64,000 nucleotides of DNA from Pedobacter psychrotolerans (GCF_004340665.1 NZ_SLWO01000007.1:32405-96404); one strand, 5' to 3'. Shown: positions 35,078 to 45,099, counted from the stretch's first letter. A program made the numbers and translations. The notes: generated by a model not told the origin, from the letters alone.

Positions 35078-38000
35078 TTAGAATCCTACACTGAAACCAA
35101 ATGAGATAATTCTTGATGATGGATAATTTCCGTTATCCACTCCCGGCTCCAGGTTGGCGTTTGCCCCAACAACATCTGGGTCTAAGCCGCTGTATTTGGT
35201 AATGGTAAATAAGTTTTGACCGCTTACATATAATCTTGCACTGCTGATATTGGCTTTTGAGATCAATTTAGCTGGCAGGTTATAGCCAAGTTCTACATTA
35301 CGCAACCTTAAGAAAGAGCCATCTTCAATCCAGCGATCGGTATTGCCTCTTGCGTTTTCATTGATTCCCCTGTCGTTCGCCGCAAACTGATAACCCAATC
35401 TTGGGAAAGTGGTATCGGTGTTGGTTGGTGTCCACGGATTGATCTCCGTTCTATAGTTGGAGTTTCCGTAACTATCCAGTTCTCTCAATACGTCGTTGTA
35501 TAGTTTTTGTCCGAAGGCACCATAAAGCTGAACAGAAAGACTAAAATCTTTGTACCTGGAATTGAATTGTAAACCCGTAGTGAATTTCGGGAATGCAGAA
35601 CCCGCAAACACACGGTCTTTATCGTTGATATCATCATTAGTTCCACCGTTAACGGTATTGACATAACGGATATCGCCTGGTTTAGCATAAGCACTTTGCG
35701 CTTTATGGGCATCAATTTCTGCCTGATTCTGGAAAATACCATCTGTTTTTAACACGTAATATTCGCCGATTGAACGGCCTACCTGCGTACGGGTATTGCC
35801 AGACTGGATGTAATCTTTCGGCTGACCAGTTTCTGTATCGATCCCTAAGTTACCCAGTGATAAAACTTTGTTTCTTATTACACTTATATTTCCTGCAATG
35901 TCCCATTTAAAATCGCCATCCAGTTTTGGGCGGTAACCTAAATTTAACTCAATCCCTTTGTTTTGGATGGATCCGATGTTAACAATTGGATCGCCCTGTA
36001 AATTACCAAGATAACCAGGTAAAGGCTGAGCAAGTAAAACATCTTCAGAAACCGACCGGAACACATCAAAGTTTACGATTAGCTGATCTTTAAATAAGGA
36101 TGCATCAAAACCTAAATTGGTTGTTTTTTTCTTTTCCCATCTTAAATCGCCAGAAGCCAGTTTAGCCTGAATGGCACCTGCATTGGTGGTTTGTCCGCTG
36201 CCTAACACTACATCTGGTGCCTGATTTAAGAAACCGATATATTGGTAAGGACTTAAGGTATTTACACCCAAAGAACCATATGAACCTCTTAGTTTCAAGT
36301 CAGATACCCAATCTACTTTAAAGAAGTCTTCTTTCGAAATTCTCCATCCTAAAGCACCTGAAGGAAAATATCCGGTTCTGAATTGAGGAGAGAAACGGGA
36401 ATCTTTATCTGCACGGAAAGTAAAGGTAACCAGGTATTTATCATTATAGGTATAATTCACCCTACCCAGATAAGAATCCAATAAGCTTTTATAAATCGTT
36501 CCGGATGAAGTACGTCCTTCACCTGCTGTAGAAGTTAAAGTATTGAAATAATCGCCTCCAAATTGCGCCAGCTTAATTCCACTACCCAAAGTATTATCCG
36601 TTTGCGTAGTCTGCTCGGTGTAACCCACTACTCCATTGATGCTGTGTTTACCGATTACATAATTATAATTCAAAGTATGCTCTAATAAATAGCTCAGAAA
36701 CTGAGAACGGTTATCACTTAACTGACTAAAATCAGGCGATTGGTTTTGATACCATGAACCATCTTTTCTAAGTGATTTACTTTTATCAAAACTGGTTTCA
36801 ATACCAGCATTAAACCGATAAGTTAAACCTTCAATGATTTTAAAATCGACGAAAGCATTACCTAAAATCTTGGCGTAATTTGATTTTACCGAAGTAATAT
36901 TGGCGATAGCAGTTTGGTTGCGGGAAAAAGTATTGATACTGGCATTTGATCCGTATCCCCATCCGCCTGGATTATTTGTGCTGATTAAAGCATTATCCTG
37001 AACCGGAATTAAAGGAATGCTGGTAAACATGTCGTACCATGGATTTCCGGCAAAAGCACCGCCCTGGAACGGAGATTTTGAGGTAGAAGAAGAAAAGGCC
37101 AGGTTTTCTCCAAATTTGAATCTGCCTTTGGTGGTTTCGGTATTTACCCTGAACGAAGCCCGTTCAAATTCTCGAGCAATCAATACGCCTTTATCTTTAA
37201 AATAGCCTCCGGAGATCAGGTACTTGGATCCGTTGCCGCCACCAGAAATACTAGCATTATAATCCTGAACCGATCCGGTGCGAAGCGTTTCATCTACCCA
37301 ATCCGTATTGGTTACACCATTATAATTGGCTACACCTGGTTGGATAGCCATTCCTGAAGCCTGATAAGCACGGGTATTGGTAGCTGCATATTCCGCAGCA
37401 TTCATCATGTCGTAAGTGTTAGGCACTTGAGAAATACTGTACCTGGAGGTTACCGATATTTTAGCAGGCCCCTCTTTACCTTTTTTTGTGGTGATAAGAA
37501 TAACACCATTACCAGCTCTTGATCCATAAATGGCAGCAGCTGAGGCATCTTTCAGAATTTGTACGTCTTCAATATCATTCGGACTCACCGTCGTATTCGG
37601 ATCGGCAATCATTCCATCGATCACATATAATGGACTGGCATTACCAAAAGTAGCCAAACCACGGATATTCACTACCGCTTCCTGACCCGGTGCGCCACCA
37701 TTTCTTACCGCCACACCTGGTGTTTGACCTTGTAAAGCCTCTGGTAAAGAACGTGAAACTAATTTTTCGGTATTAGCAGTACTCACAGAACCTGTGGCAC
37801 CGGTTAAATCTCTCCGACGAATGGTTTGGTAGCCAATCACCACCACATCTTCCAGTGAAGTATCGGATGATGTTAAGGTAACATCAATCACCGGATTACT
37901 TCCAACGAGAATTTCTTTGGATTGGAAGCCAATATAATTGAAAACTAATGTTGCATTTTCAGGAACGGAGATGCTGTATTTTCCATTGGCATCGGTAGCC

Positions 38001-38245
38001 ACTACCTTGCTGCCGCCCTTTACACTTACTGAAACACCAGGTAAGGTTTCGCCTGAGGCTGCCCGCACTGTTCCTGTAATTTGAACATCACGCTTCAGGG
38101 CTTTAATTTCGTAAGTCATACTGTGCACATCCGCAGCATAACCCGGAGAAATTACAGCTGCCATCAATAATGGCAAAGCAAGTATTCCTTTAAGGTTACT
38201 GACCTGGTGTACATGAAATAAACTGAGTAAATTTCTTTTTTTCAT
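35078..38245 (-). CDS. SusC/RagA TonB-linked outer-membrane transporter
   Basis: About 1055 residues from ATG 38245 (MKKRNLLSLFHV). A frame open to 38368 adds 41 polar residues before the signal and is less likely. After the signal (to about GYAAD) comes a CarboxypepD_reg domain (about 55-135: ITGTVRAASGETLPGVSVSVKG), then the plug with the SusC signature (VVIGYQTIRRRDLTGATGSV, NIRGLATFGNASPLYVIDGM, ILKDASAAAIYGSRAGNGVILITTKKG). The 22-strand barrel ends in ISFGFSVGF. No STN domain is present, so this system is HTCS-controlled instead of sigma/anti-sigma controlled, in contrast to the SusC at 51391. It is the first gene of the PUL. Confidence 0.95.
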   Translation of the reverse strand: MKKRNLLSLFHVHQVSNLKGILALPLLMAAVISPGYAADVHSMTYEIKALKRDVQITGTVRAASGETLPGVSVSVKGGSKVVATDANGKYSISVPENATLVFNYIGFQSKEILVGSNPVIDVTLTSSDTSLEDVVVIGYQTIRRRDLTGATGSVSTANTEKLVSRSLPEALQGQTPGVAVRNGGAPGQEAVVNIRGLATFGNASPLYVIDGMIADPNTTVSPNDIEDVQILKDASAAAIYGSRAGNGVILITTKKGKEGPAKISVTSRYSISQVPNTYDMMNAAEYAATNTRAYQASGMAIQPGVANYNGVTNTDWVDETLRTGSVQDYNASISGGGNGSKYLISGGYFKDKGVLIAREFERASFRVNTETTKGRFKFGENLAFSSSTSKSPFQGGAFAGNPWYDMFTSIPLIPVQDNALISTNNPGGWGYGSNASINTFSRNQTAIANITSVKSNYAKILGNAFVDFKIIEGLTYRFNAGIETSFDKSKSLRKDGSWYQNQSPDFSQLSDNRSQFLSYLLEHTLNYNYVIGKHSINGVVGYTEQTTQTDNTLGSGIKLAQFGGDYFNTLTSTAGEGRTSSGTIYKSLLDSYLGRVNYTYNDKYLVTFTFRADKDSRFSPQFRTGYFPSGALGWRISKEDFFKVDWVSDLKLRGSYGSLGVNTLSPYQYIGFLNQAPDVVLGSGQTTNAGAIQAKLASGDLRWEKKKTTNLGFDASLFKDQLIVNFDVFRSVSEDVLLAQPLPGYLGNLQGDPIVNIGSIQNKGIELNLGYRPKLDGDFKWDIAGNISVIRNKVLSLGNLGIDTETGQPKDYIQSGNTRTQVGRSIGEYYVLKTDGIFQNQAEIDAHKAQSAYAKPGDIRYVNTVNGGTNDDINDKDRVFAGSAFPKFTTGLQFNSRYKDFSLSVQLYGAFGQKLYNDVLRELDSYGNSNYRTEINPWTPTNTDTTFPRLGYQFAANDRGINENARGNTDRWIEDGSFLRLRNVELGYNLPAKLISKANISSARLYVSGQNLFTITKYSGLDPDVVGANANLEPGVDNGNYPSSRIISFGFSVGF

Positions 38246-38538
38246 AATATTTACATTTGGTTTTGTTGAAGAGATATTGGATTGGACGGGTGCTTTAAAA
38301 GACTGTCCGTAAGCAGATGTATCTGGCTTTTTTTCATTGATGATGATTAGATTTATATTGGTTAGCAATTCGTCAATCTTCGGGAAGATTTAACGAAACA
38401 ATGTTAGCGGATTGCCAGCCATGCTGGTATAAAAATTGAATCCAATGCTGTAAAATATGTGGAATTATGCCTTTAAATACGACTTAGGAAGCGATTAATA
38501 GAAAAATCAATCAAAATGATTTTTCTATAATATATATT

Positions 38539-39300
38539 TCAACACTTATTCCTAACAAGTTCCCGTAGGGTAATCAGATTAGTATAAGCCTCACCCATGG
38601 TGTTATTGAAGTAAGCAAAAACCATTTTACCTTCTGAGAGCCATTCGGCAACATAGCTGGCATACTCATCTAATAAATCTTCAGCGTAACTTCCCCGATA
38701 ATTGCCGCCAGGACCATGAAAGCGGAGGTAGACGAAATCAGAATCTAAATCTCTTATTGGCGAATTAGCTGGCGATTTATCATGGATAACCATGCTCAGC
38801 TTATATTCATCAAGGAGTTCATATATTTCATCTATGTAAAGTGAGGAGTGTCTAAATTCCAAGGCAATTTTCCATTCCATACCAGGATCATTTTCCCGAA
38901 GGATTGACATCAAATACTTTAGCTGGCCAAAATGATTAATCTTAATGCTCGGCGGAAACTGAACTAAAACACAAGCCTTCTTTTCCTCTACATGTGATAT
39001 GACTTCGAAAAAACGGGAGACCATTTCAGGATCAAAGGCCAGGTCTTTATTGTGCGTAATTTCCTTAAAAAGCTTAAAAGTAAACCTGAAATCTTGGGGT
39101 ACATCTGTCGCCCATTTTTTAATCGTGGAGGCCAATGGAATTTTATAGAATGAACTATTAATTTCTATGGTACTCATTAGCGATGCATAGTAGCAAAGCC
39201 TGGATTTATCCTTAAATGCTTCGGGATAATGAAGTTTATTGGGAACAGGTAACAAGAGGCCACTTGTTCCAGCATAATAGTTATCAAATGCAGTATCCAT
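38539..39300 (-). CDS. DUF72 domain protein
   Basis: A 253-residue soluble protein with the DUF72 TIM-barrel-like pattern: YYAGTSGLLLP near the start, YPEAFKDKSRLCYYASLMSTIEINSSFYKIP, FTFKLFKEITH, VLVQFPPSIK, WKIALEFRHSSLY, DSDFVYLRFHGPGGNYRGSYAEDLL and VFAYFNNTMGEAYTNLITLREL. The fold is widespread, with an unproven nuclease or metal-dependent hydrolase role. It stands alone, separated by 293 bp from SusC, whose promoter lies in that gap. No signal peptide. Confidence 0.9.
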   Translation of the reverse strand: MDTAFDNYYAGTSGLLLPVPNKLHYPEAFKDKSRLCYYASLMSTIEINSSFYKIPLASTIKKWATDVPQDFRFTFKLFKEITHNKDLAFDPEMVSRFFEVISHVEEKKACVLVQFPPSIKINHFGQLKYLMSILRENDPGMEWKIALEFRHSSLYIDEIYELLDEYKLSMVIHDKSPANSPIRDLDSDFVYLRFHGPGGNYRGSYAEDLLDEYASYVAEWLSEGKMVFAYFNNTMGEAYTNLITLRELVRNKC

Positions 39301-39478
39301 ATGACCTGAAGAACACTATATGTATGCAAATAGTTATTACAGAATTTCACATACCTATTTTTACATAATGAATTAGATGAGTATTGGCATCAACTTTTAT
39401 TGTTTAGATTAAACATATCTTTTATAAATACTATCCTTGCTACATCTCCAGCTCGTCTTAATTTCGCAATTTTATATC

Positions 39479-40063
39479 ATGAATATAATGGAACAAGCTA
39501 AAGCCTTAAATTTTATGGATTTTGCAGCCTCACTTACTGATCTGGAAGGTGAAGCTAAAGAGGCGCTGGCTTCAAAACTTCACACAAAACAGTATGACAA
39601 AGGCGAATTGATTTTAGAAACCGGAACAGTGTGTAACCGGATTTATTTTATAGACAGTGGTTTAGTGAAAACATTTTTTTATACCAATACCCGGGAATTT
39701 ATCATGCGTTTTTTTCCTGAAGGAAAAATGTTTACCGTATTAGATAGTTTCCTAACCCGGCAACCCTCCACCTATTCTATACTGACTCTTGAATCTACGC
39801 ACATCACCTATTTGAATCATGCTGATCTTGAACAGCTCTGTGCCCGCTATCACTCGATGGAAACATTTTTCAGGAAACTGCTATCAATGGCTGCCTTGAA
39901 TATGATGGACCGGATCGGCAATACGCTGGAAGAAAAAGCACAGGTTGCTTATCATAGATTTCTAAAGGAACAAGGAAAATTGTTGCAGCGAATCAGCTTG
40001 GCAGACCTTGCTTCTTACCTCGGCATTACCCAAGTTTCATTAAGTCGAATTAGAAGCTTATAA
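39479..40063 (+). CDS. Crp/Fnr family transcriptional regulator
   Basis: About 194 residues from ATG 39479 (MNIMEQAKAL); an upstream ATG at 39437 would add fourteen residues without family similarity. The cyclic-nucleotide-binding beta-roll spans about 15-115 (LHTKQYDKGELILETGTVCNRIYFIDSGLVKTFF). It has no clear Arg-Ser phosphate cassette, so cAMP binding is doubtful. The C-terminus has the winged-helix recognition segment SLADLASYLGITQVSLSRIRS. It is followed 69 bp downstream by an HXXEE membrane protein on the same strand, a plausible target. Confidence 0.9.
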   Translation: MNIMEQAKALNFMDFAASLTDLEGEAKEALASKLHTKQYDKGELILETGTVCNRIYFIDSGLVKTFFYTNTREFIMRFFPEGKMFTVLDSFLTRQPSTYSILTLESTHITYLNHADLEQLCARYHSMETFFRKLLSMAALNMMDRIGNTLEEKAQVAYHRFLKEQGKLLQRISLADLASYLGITQVSLSRIRSL

Positions 40064-40132
40064 TAGTCTTTTTATCATTTGATAAATGAGGGGTCAGATT
40101 AGCGGTGTACCTTTCGATTAAATTTAATCGTT

Positions 40133-40816
40133 ATGAAAAGTCCATTATCTATTCACCAGAAAGTGAGCCTTTTGGCTGCCTGCGTTTTTACCCTTATTGC
40201 GCCTATTTTAGGATATCTATCTATTGGCCTTGCCCCTGTTATTATTGTTGGGGGTTCTGCAATAATTGGCTTAATTTGTTGGTATACCACCTATTTACGA
40301 AAACCTGTTGAACCAGGTATTATTCTTCCATTATTTATTCTGACGGTAGCCGGCTTGCAGATACATATAGTTGAAGAATACCTGATGGGCTTTGCCCCAG
40401 CTATGAGTCGGTTATTTGGTATTCCCTGGAGTGAAAAAAGTTTTTTAATGGTTTTTGCACTGATCGGCCCTGTCATTTACACCCTTACTTCACTTGGCCT
40501 GTATTATAAGGTTTATATAGCAGGTTTTATTGCCTGGTTTATATTTATTGGTCCCGGTGTTGCAGAATTTACCCATTTTATTTTCCCACTCATTTCACCT
40601 GACCTTTTGCCACATGATCCTCATTCGATTACGGCTTTCATTGATGGAACTAACATCCCGAAGATGCCCAATTTTTATTTCAAAACTACAGGGCACTATT
40701 ATTTTCCAGGAATGTGGACTGCTGTTCTGCCTATGATTCCAGGATGTATGGCCATCTATCGCTTATTAATAAAGAAAGGCAATACAGTATTGGGGCAAAA
40801 ATCCGATATCCACTAA
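40133..40816 (+). CDS. HXXEE-like multi-pass membrane protein
   Basis: A 227-residue protein with about six membrane helices. The motif HIVEE (about 82-86) matches the HXXEE signature, and later conserved polar residues within helices (AEFTHFIFPL, GHYYFPGMW) fit the same family, whose His and Glu residues may coordinate metal. The function is unknown. It follows a Crp/Fnr regulator by 69 bp and is probably cotranscribed with or controlled by it. The two genes may respond to a shared signal. Confidence 0.68.
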   Translation: MKSPLSIHQKVSLLAACVFTLIAPILGYLSIGLAPVIIVGGSAIIGLICWYTTYLRKPVEPGIILPLFILTVAGLQIHIVEEYLMGFAPAMSRLFGIPWSEKSFLMVFALIGPVIYTLTSLGLYYKVYIAGFIAWFIFIGPGVAEFTHFIFPLISPDLLPHDPHSITAFIDGTNIPKMPNFYFKTTGHYYFPGMWTAVLPMIPGCMAIYRLLIKKGNTVLGQKSDIH

Positions 40817-40910
40817 ATTTCATTCAACTAAGCTACCAAACGTGGGGTAAGTTTCTTTTTGCTGAAGCCCTAATAGCAAAATTATACCCTACGTATAAGC
40901 GTTGCAATCA

Positions 40911-41492
40911 TTAAGGTTGCAAATAGATAATCTTCCATTTTCCGTCGATCAATTCATATAACTTTCTTTCATGAAAACGGGTAGTTTTAAATTCTAAAAA
41001 CTCAATCCTTTGTGGTTTAATCGCATAGCCTCCAAAATCTTTGGGTCTTTCTAAAGATTTCCCGAGATATTCCTTCTCAAGGATTTGATACTTTTTATTT
41101 AATTCGTCGAAAGTACTTATTTCTTTTCCTTGTTCACTGACGATGGATACAATTTGACTTTCACGATTACGGGCTGCAAAATAGCTGTCTGATAATTCCT
41201 CTGAAATTCTTTCGGCATTTCCTTGAATTCTGACTTGCTGTCCTGTCTCCGTCCACCAAAACGTTAACGCCACTTTATTAATTTCACTAATTTCAATACC
41301 CTTTCTTGAACTCATATTCCCGGTAATAACAAATTCACCATCTACTATTTCTTTCAAGGATACGAATCTAGCATTCGGGAAGCCATCTGTTCCAATAGTA
41401 GATAGGCAACAAGCCGTTGGTATACTGACTTTAGTCAAGCTAAGTTCTTTGATAAATAATTCGTTGAAATACTCAATTGGTGTGATATCCAT
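40911..41492 (-). CDS. Pyridoxamine 5'-phosphate oxidase family protein (PdxH-like)
   Basis: A 193-residue flavoenzyme with the PdxH motif order: CLSTIGTDGFPNARFVSLKEI, FVITGNMSSRKGIEIS, VALTFWWTETGQQVRIQGNAERI, SDSYFAARNRESQI, and the C-terminal dimerisation motif RFHERKLYELIDGKWKIIYLQP. The family oxidises pyridoxamine or pyridoxine phosphate to pyridoxal phosphate with FMN. It is slightly shorter than the usual 210-220 residues, with a trimmed N-terminus, and the central ENQSxx/W region is diverged. It could be a paralogue with a different substrate. No operon partner. Confidence 0.85.
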   Translation of the reverse strand: MDITPIEYFNELFIKELSLTKVSIPTACCLSTIGTDGFPNARFVSLKEIVDGEFVITGNMSSRKGIEISEINKVALTFWWTETGQQVRIQGNAERISEELSDSYFAARNRESQIVSIVSEQGKEISTFDELNKKYQILEKEYLGKSLERPKDFGGYAIKPQRIEFLEFKTTRFHERKLYELIDGKWKIIYLQP

Positions 41493-41676
41493 TATGCTCT
41501 ATTAATAATTAAACTACTCTATTTATGATAGTCTATGCTAAAGGTATTGACCTATTAGCACCAGACTAATAAAATCAAAACGCTTAAATGATAAGATAGT
41601 TATCATCAGTTGGTAATCTATTTTAGAGAAGATTATATCATATTGTCATAATTGAACGATATATCTCATGTTTTTA

Positions 41677-41967
41677 TTATTCAGTTAGTAGTCTCACATA
41701 ATTTAAGACAACGAGTAAAATCAGTGTGACTAAAATATACCATTGAATTTTATTTACGCTTTTGGTTCCAAATTTCCTTACACAGATCCTGTCTACAATT
41801 AAAATCAATAATGGCAATGGCAGCCACAGCAAGTTTACCCAGCCTTGTAACCGCTGATTCATTCCAAGCTGATTGATCATAATGAGAGAAGAGATTATCA
41901 AACCAAATAAAGTAAGCAGGCTCAACGTGAAAAAACCTGTTATTTTTAATGGTTTAGATGTTGACAT
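41677..41967 (-). CDS. Small three-helix membrane protein, unknown
   Basis: A 96-residue protein with three hydrophobic segments (about 9-32, 43-61 and 72-92) and few polar residues, no signal peptide. I do not recognise a family. Good hydrophobic periodicity in this frame and lack of an alternative gene support it as real. It lies between a PdxH-like gene and a larger unknown membrane protein, all on the minus strand, but gaps of 132 and 184 bp argue against a tight operon. Confidence 0.55.
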   Translation of the reverse strand: MSTSKPLKITGFFTLSLLTLFGLIISSLIMINQLGMNQRLQGWVNLLWLPLPLLILIVDRICVRKFGTKSVNKIQWYILVTLILLVVLNYVRLLTE

Positions 41968-42099
41968 AAATACGAAATATGATATTTTTATCTGATAATT
42001 TGTAGATGCTTATGCTTTATTCAAAATTTAATTAGTTAAGTGCCTCACCTCCATAAAAAATTTGGACCAATCAAAATTATGGATGATCCACTCAACTAA

Positions 42100-43455
42100 T
42101 CAGGACAGTTCGATAAGCGTGCCGCAAGTTGTCCAGATACTGCATACAAGTCCTAATAGCAACCAATATAAAAATACATCAATCTCTTTTCTCAATTTAA
42201 TCAGAAATACGATAAAAAACATCAGCGGACAAGTCACTATAAAAATGAAAATAATTGTAGCGATTGTTTCAAAAATATCATGATTAAAATCCGAGAGTAA
42301 TATTCTCATCCCTACATGTAATAGCCAAATAAAAATCGGCGAAATGAAGCATAAAAGCCATTTCCAAACCAGTTTAAGCTTAAGCTGTTCAGGAAATGTC
42401 AAGCGGTAATTCTTAACTAACCATAGGATTATCCCTACCGCAAGCAAAATCAGAATCCCTATGTGGATATATTTGTTTCTAATGGTGTCTGCACGGGTAT
42501 TGATATGGGTGGAAGAAACGAGCTTATCATCATCAAATTGCTTGATGCTGGTTCGTTCACCTTTAACAAATGTTTGTATCACCACATGGGTACTACTGGT
42601 ATCCCTAAATGTCCAGGTAGAGTCTTCAATGCCCATTTTGTAGAATCCCTCGATGATTAATTTATTATTTTTTGTTCTCGTAAATCTCCCGTCCAGGCGC
42701 CCGCCGTTAAACCTTAAAGCGTCTTTGCCCTGTGCTGTATTAATGGTCAGCTTGGTGACTTTTCCTGCAGGAATTAAACTGGTGCCATCTGCTATCATCG
42801 CCATAACATCTTTATCGAGATCTATAAGTGAACGGTTTTTATTAAAGTCATCATCCCTGATGGGCCTGCGGATGTATAAATGATCAATGCCAACAATAAT
42901 TAAGGAATCAGTTTTGTAAAATTTAAATTCGCCATACGAAGTTGTATCGGGAATTTTAGTTGATTGCAATAGTACATATTGTGGCTGTTCAAAAGATTGA
43001 ATATAACTTTGCTGACTTGTGGCACAGAACGAGAATATGGAAACAACACCGATGAATACAGCGCTTAATCTTGTTATTAATGGGTTGGTAAAGATTGTAG
43101 CATAACCATCTTTTATATGAATCCATGCGACCAATAACATGGATAGGGCAATCAAATCTGTAGAATCAACAGTCCGCTGAATGTTGAAAACATTACTGAT
43201 CAGTTCAATCAGTCTCCATGCATATTCACTTTTCCAGTAGATAAACAGTACTCCAGTGAGAATAAAGATCCATAATTTGTGACGAGGAAAGATGGCCGAC
43301 CAGAAAATTGGAAAAATAAATAATCCGCAGAAGTCTGAAAGTTTTCCGGTAAGTATATTATGGAAAGTTGCTTTCAGATAAAAGTCGTTAAGGAGTAAAA
43401 GCAGGAGACAAAAGATGAAAGGCAGAGATATCAGATTTTTTAGGCGATCATACAT
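42100..43455 (-). CDS. Large membrane protein with extracytoplasmic domain, unknown
   Basis: A 451-residue protein. About five membrane helices occupy residues 8-150 (RLKNLISLPFIFCLLLLLL, IFWSAIF, FILTGVLFIYW, STDLIALSMLLVAWI, SAVFIGVVSIFSFCATS). A soluble domain of about 150 residues follows (160-305), with beta-strand-like text such as YGEFKFYKTDSLIIVGIDHLY. Four more helices close the protein (about 310-445). I do not recognise the family. The soluble loop between two membrane blocks suggests a sensor or a permease-like role, but there is no further evidence. Confidence 0.65.
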   Translation of the reverse strand: MYDRLKNLISLPFIFCLLLLLLNDFYLKATFHNILTGKLSDFCGLFIFPIFWSAIFPRHKLWIFILTGVLFIYWKSEYAWRLIELISNVFNIQRTVDSTDLIALSMLLVAWIHIKDGYATIFTNPLITRLSAVFIGVVSIFSFCATSQQSYIQSFEQPQYVLLQSTKIPDTTSYGEFKFYKTDSLIIVGIDHLYIRRPIRDDDFNKNRSLIDLDKDVMAMIADGTSLIPAGKVTKLTINTAQGKDALRFNGGRLDGRFTRTKNNKLIIEGFYKMGIEDSTWTFRDTSSTHVVIQTFVKGERTSIKQFDDDKLVSSTHINTRADTIRNKYIHIGILILLAVGIILWLVKNYRLTFPEQLKLKLVWKWLLCFISPIFIWLLHVGMRILLSDFNHDIFETIATIIFIFIVTCPLMFFIVFLIKLRKEIDVFLYWLLLGLVCSIWTTCGTLIELS

Positions 43456-43604
43456 GTTGCAGCGGTTAATTTCTTATTAATACCGATAACGTAATTAAGT
43501 AACCTTGCATAGACGCTCCATTAAAAATCCTATTAAGTAGTAATGTAATTAGCTTATCCTGTTCGAATCGTAACTATGCCATGTTCAAAGAATTAGAAAG
43601 AACC

Positions 43605-43835
43605 TTATATTATTGTTTTCTTTTTAAATGCTTTTTTTGCCAGGGCATAAAAAGCAATCCCTATAATTGCACCTATGGCTGAATAGATAAGTACTTTTGA
43701 CACACTTAAATTTTTCAGTAGTTCTCTAGTCTCTGGCATTATAGATGAGATTTCCGCATTCGCAACTATTGTATCTATCAATGCAAAGGTACTGCCTGCG
43801 ATAATACCAATAATAATAAAATATGCAATCTTCAT
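43605..43835 (-). CDS. Small two-helix membrane protein, unknown
   Basis: About 76 residues from ATG 43835 (MKIAYFIIIG); an ATG at 43886 would add seventeen polar residues ahead of the first helix. There are two membrane helices (about 3-25 and 48-68) joined by a polar loop, with a Lys-rich tail (ALAKKAFKKKTII). The tail on the cytoplasmic side agrees with the positive-inside rule. No family was recognised and no neighbours are tightly linked. Confidence 0.5.
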   Translation of the reverse strand: MKIAYFIIIGIIAGSTFALIDTIVANAEISSIMPETRELLKNLSVSKVLIYSAIGAIIGIAFYALAKKAFKKKTII

Positions 43836-44381
43836 CGATGTGTTATTTTGATATAGCGTATCAGTTTTTCTCTCCCGGCTTGACACTTATTTAGTAATGG
43901 TTTTAGAATATCGACATCTAAACTGCCATTACATTTTCATCATAAAAGTGCTAAGAAAAATGAATTTAAAAAAGGCAATTAGATAGCTTATAGTAAAAGT
44001 CAGCATTTTTTTGTGGAATTTACCTTAATGAAGAAAAAGGAAGAATAAAGTTAAGGGCGGCATTCATATCGTTAATTAACCTAAACAAAGCGGATCACAA
44101 TGCTTATGGAAATAAGAATACCTTCTATCTGGTTTGGATGTATGCATTAGCATTAAAAAAAAAATATTTCCTGTAGTTAGGTATTAATAATTTCAATAAT
44201 TATTTAGTTACAAAATACCGTAAAAAAAAGGACATCAGTTTTATTTAAAATTTATGAAAATACCTGATTTTAGGTAGATCTATATAGTGGTTTACAGTTA
44301 TTTTTAATCTATTTAAGCCAAATTATTGGATATTGGCACTGCAGTTGCAATGGGCATTTTTAAATTAAAATTAAAAATTGC
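43836..44381. other. Gene-free stretch of about 546 bp
   Basis: A/T-rich DNA with A/T homopolymer runs and no convincing frame, hairpin or repeat. It must hold the divergent promoters of the small membrane protein and of the lipoprotein at 44382, which I could not locate with confidence. Confidence 0.45.
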
Positions 44382-45098
44382 ATGATGAAAAAAACAACAA
44401 CAAACTTAACTGTGGTAGCCAAAGGATGTGCATTTGCATTAATTGTAGGTGTAGTGCTGCAATTTGCCGCTTGCTCTAAAAACAAAGATATTAATCCGAG
44501 CGATGAAGATATCTTGAGCAAGAAAATAGAAGATATTATTCCGCAACAGTATGTAGACAGCTTGACCAAACTGGGTTTTACTATAAATAAGGGTACTACG
44601 CCCCCAAATATCGATGGCTCTTATTTATTTAAACCTTTCACCATAAAAAGCAGTAATATACCCTACGATACCTATCAGCCGGGTTATGTGCTTATTGATG
44701 GCGTGGTTAAACTTTATGAGCAGAGTGCTAGCGAATTCAGCATAAAAATGTTGGGCAAAAACTTTATTGGAGCAGCAGATACCAGTGTCGTAACCGCTAT
44801 TAGTGGAAGTGGAAATAAATTTACCGTTTACGGAAAGGTAAAAGCTTACAGAAACGGCGGTTATAATTTTTACGCTTTTTTAATGTCTGGTGAAAAAGAC
44901 GGCAATAATATTAAAAATGGAATTGCAGGGATTATGAACATCGACGATTCTCACACCGGACCTAATACCATTGCAGAGGGACAAGGCAGAGTTGCCTTTG
45001 ATGGCGATTATACTTCTGGACCTACAGATTTTAATAGCAAAACCGCTGTGATTACCGAAAGAAATACCATTAGCAGTAAACTATCCCAACTCAAATAA
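44382..45098 (+). CDS. Hypothetical lipoprotein
   Basis: A 238-residue protein with an N-terminal signal ending in a lipobox-like FAACSKN, so the mature protein starts at the Cys near residue 31. The next segment (EDILSKKIEDIIPQQYVDSLTKLGFTINKGTTPPNIDGSYLF) is followed by strand-rich text reminiscent of a lipocalin-like or calycin barrel (YVLIDGVVKLYEQSASEFSIKML, KFTVYGKVKAYRNGGYNFYAFLMSG). Bacteroidota genomes hold many similar lipoproteins of unknown function. It stands alone and ends with a strong bidirectional terminator. Confidence 0.78.
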   Translation: MMKKTTTNLTVVAKGCAFALIVGVVLQFAACSKNKDINPSDEDILSKKIEDIIPQQYVDSLTKLGFTINKGTTPPNIDGSYLFKPFTIKSSNIPYDTYQPGYVLIDGVVKLYEQSASEFSIKMLGKNFIGAADTSVVTAISGSGNKFTVYGKVKAYRNGGYNFYAFLMSGEKDGNNIKNGIAGIMNIDDSHTGPNTIAEGQGRVAFDGDYTSGPTDFNSKTAVITERNTISSKLSQLK

Positions 45099-45099
45099 C

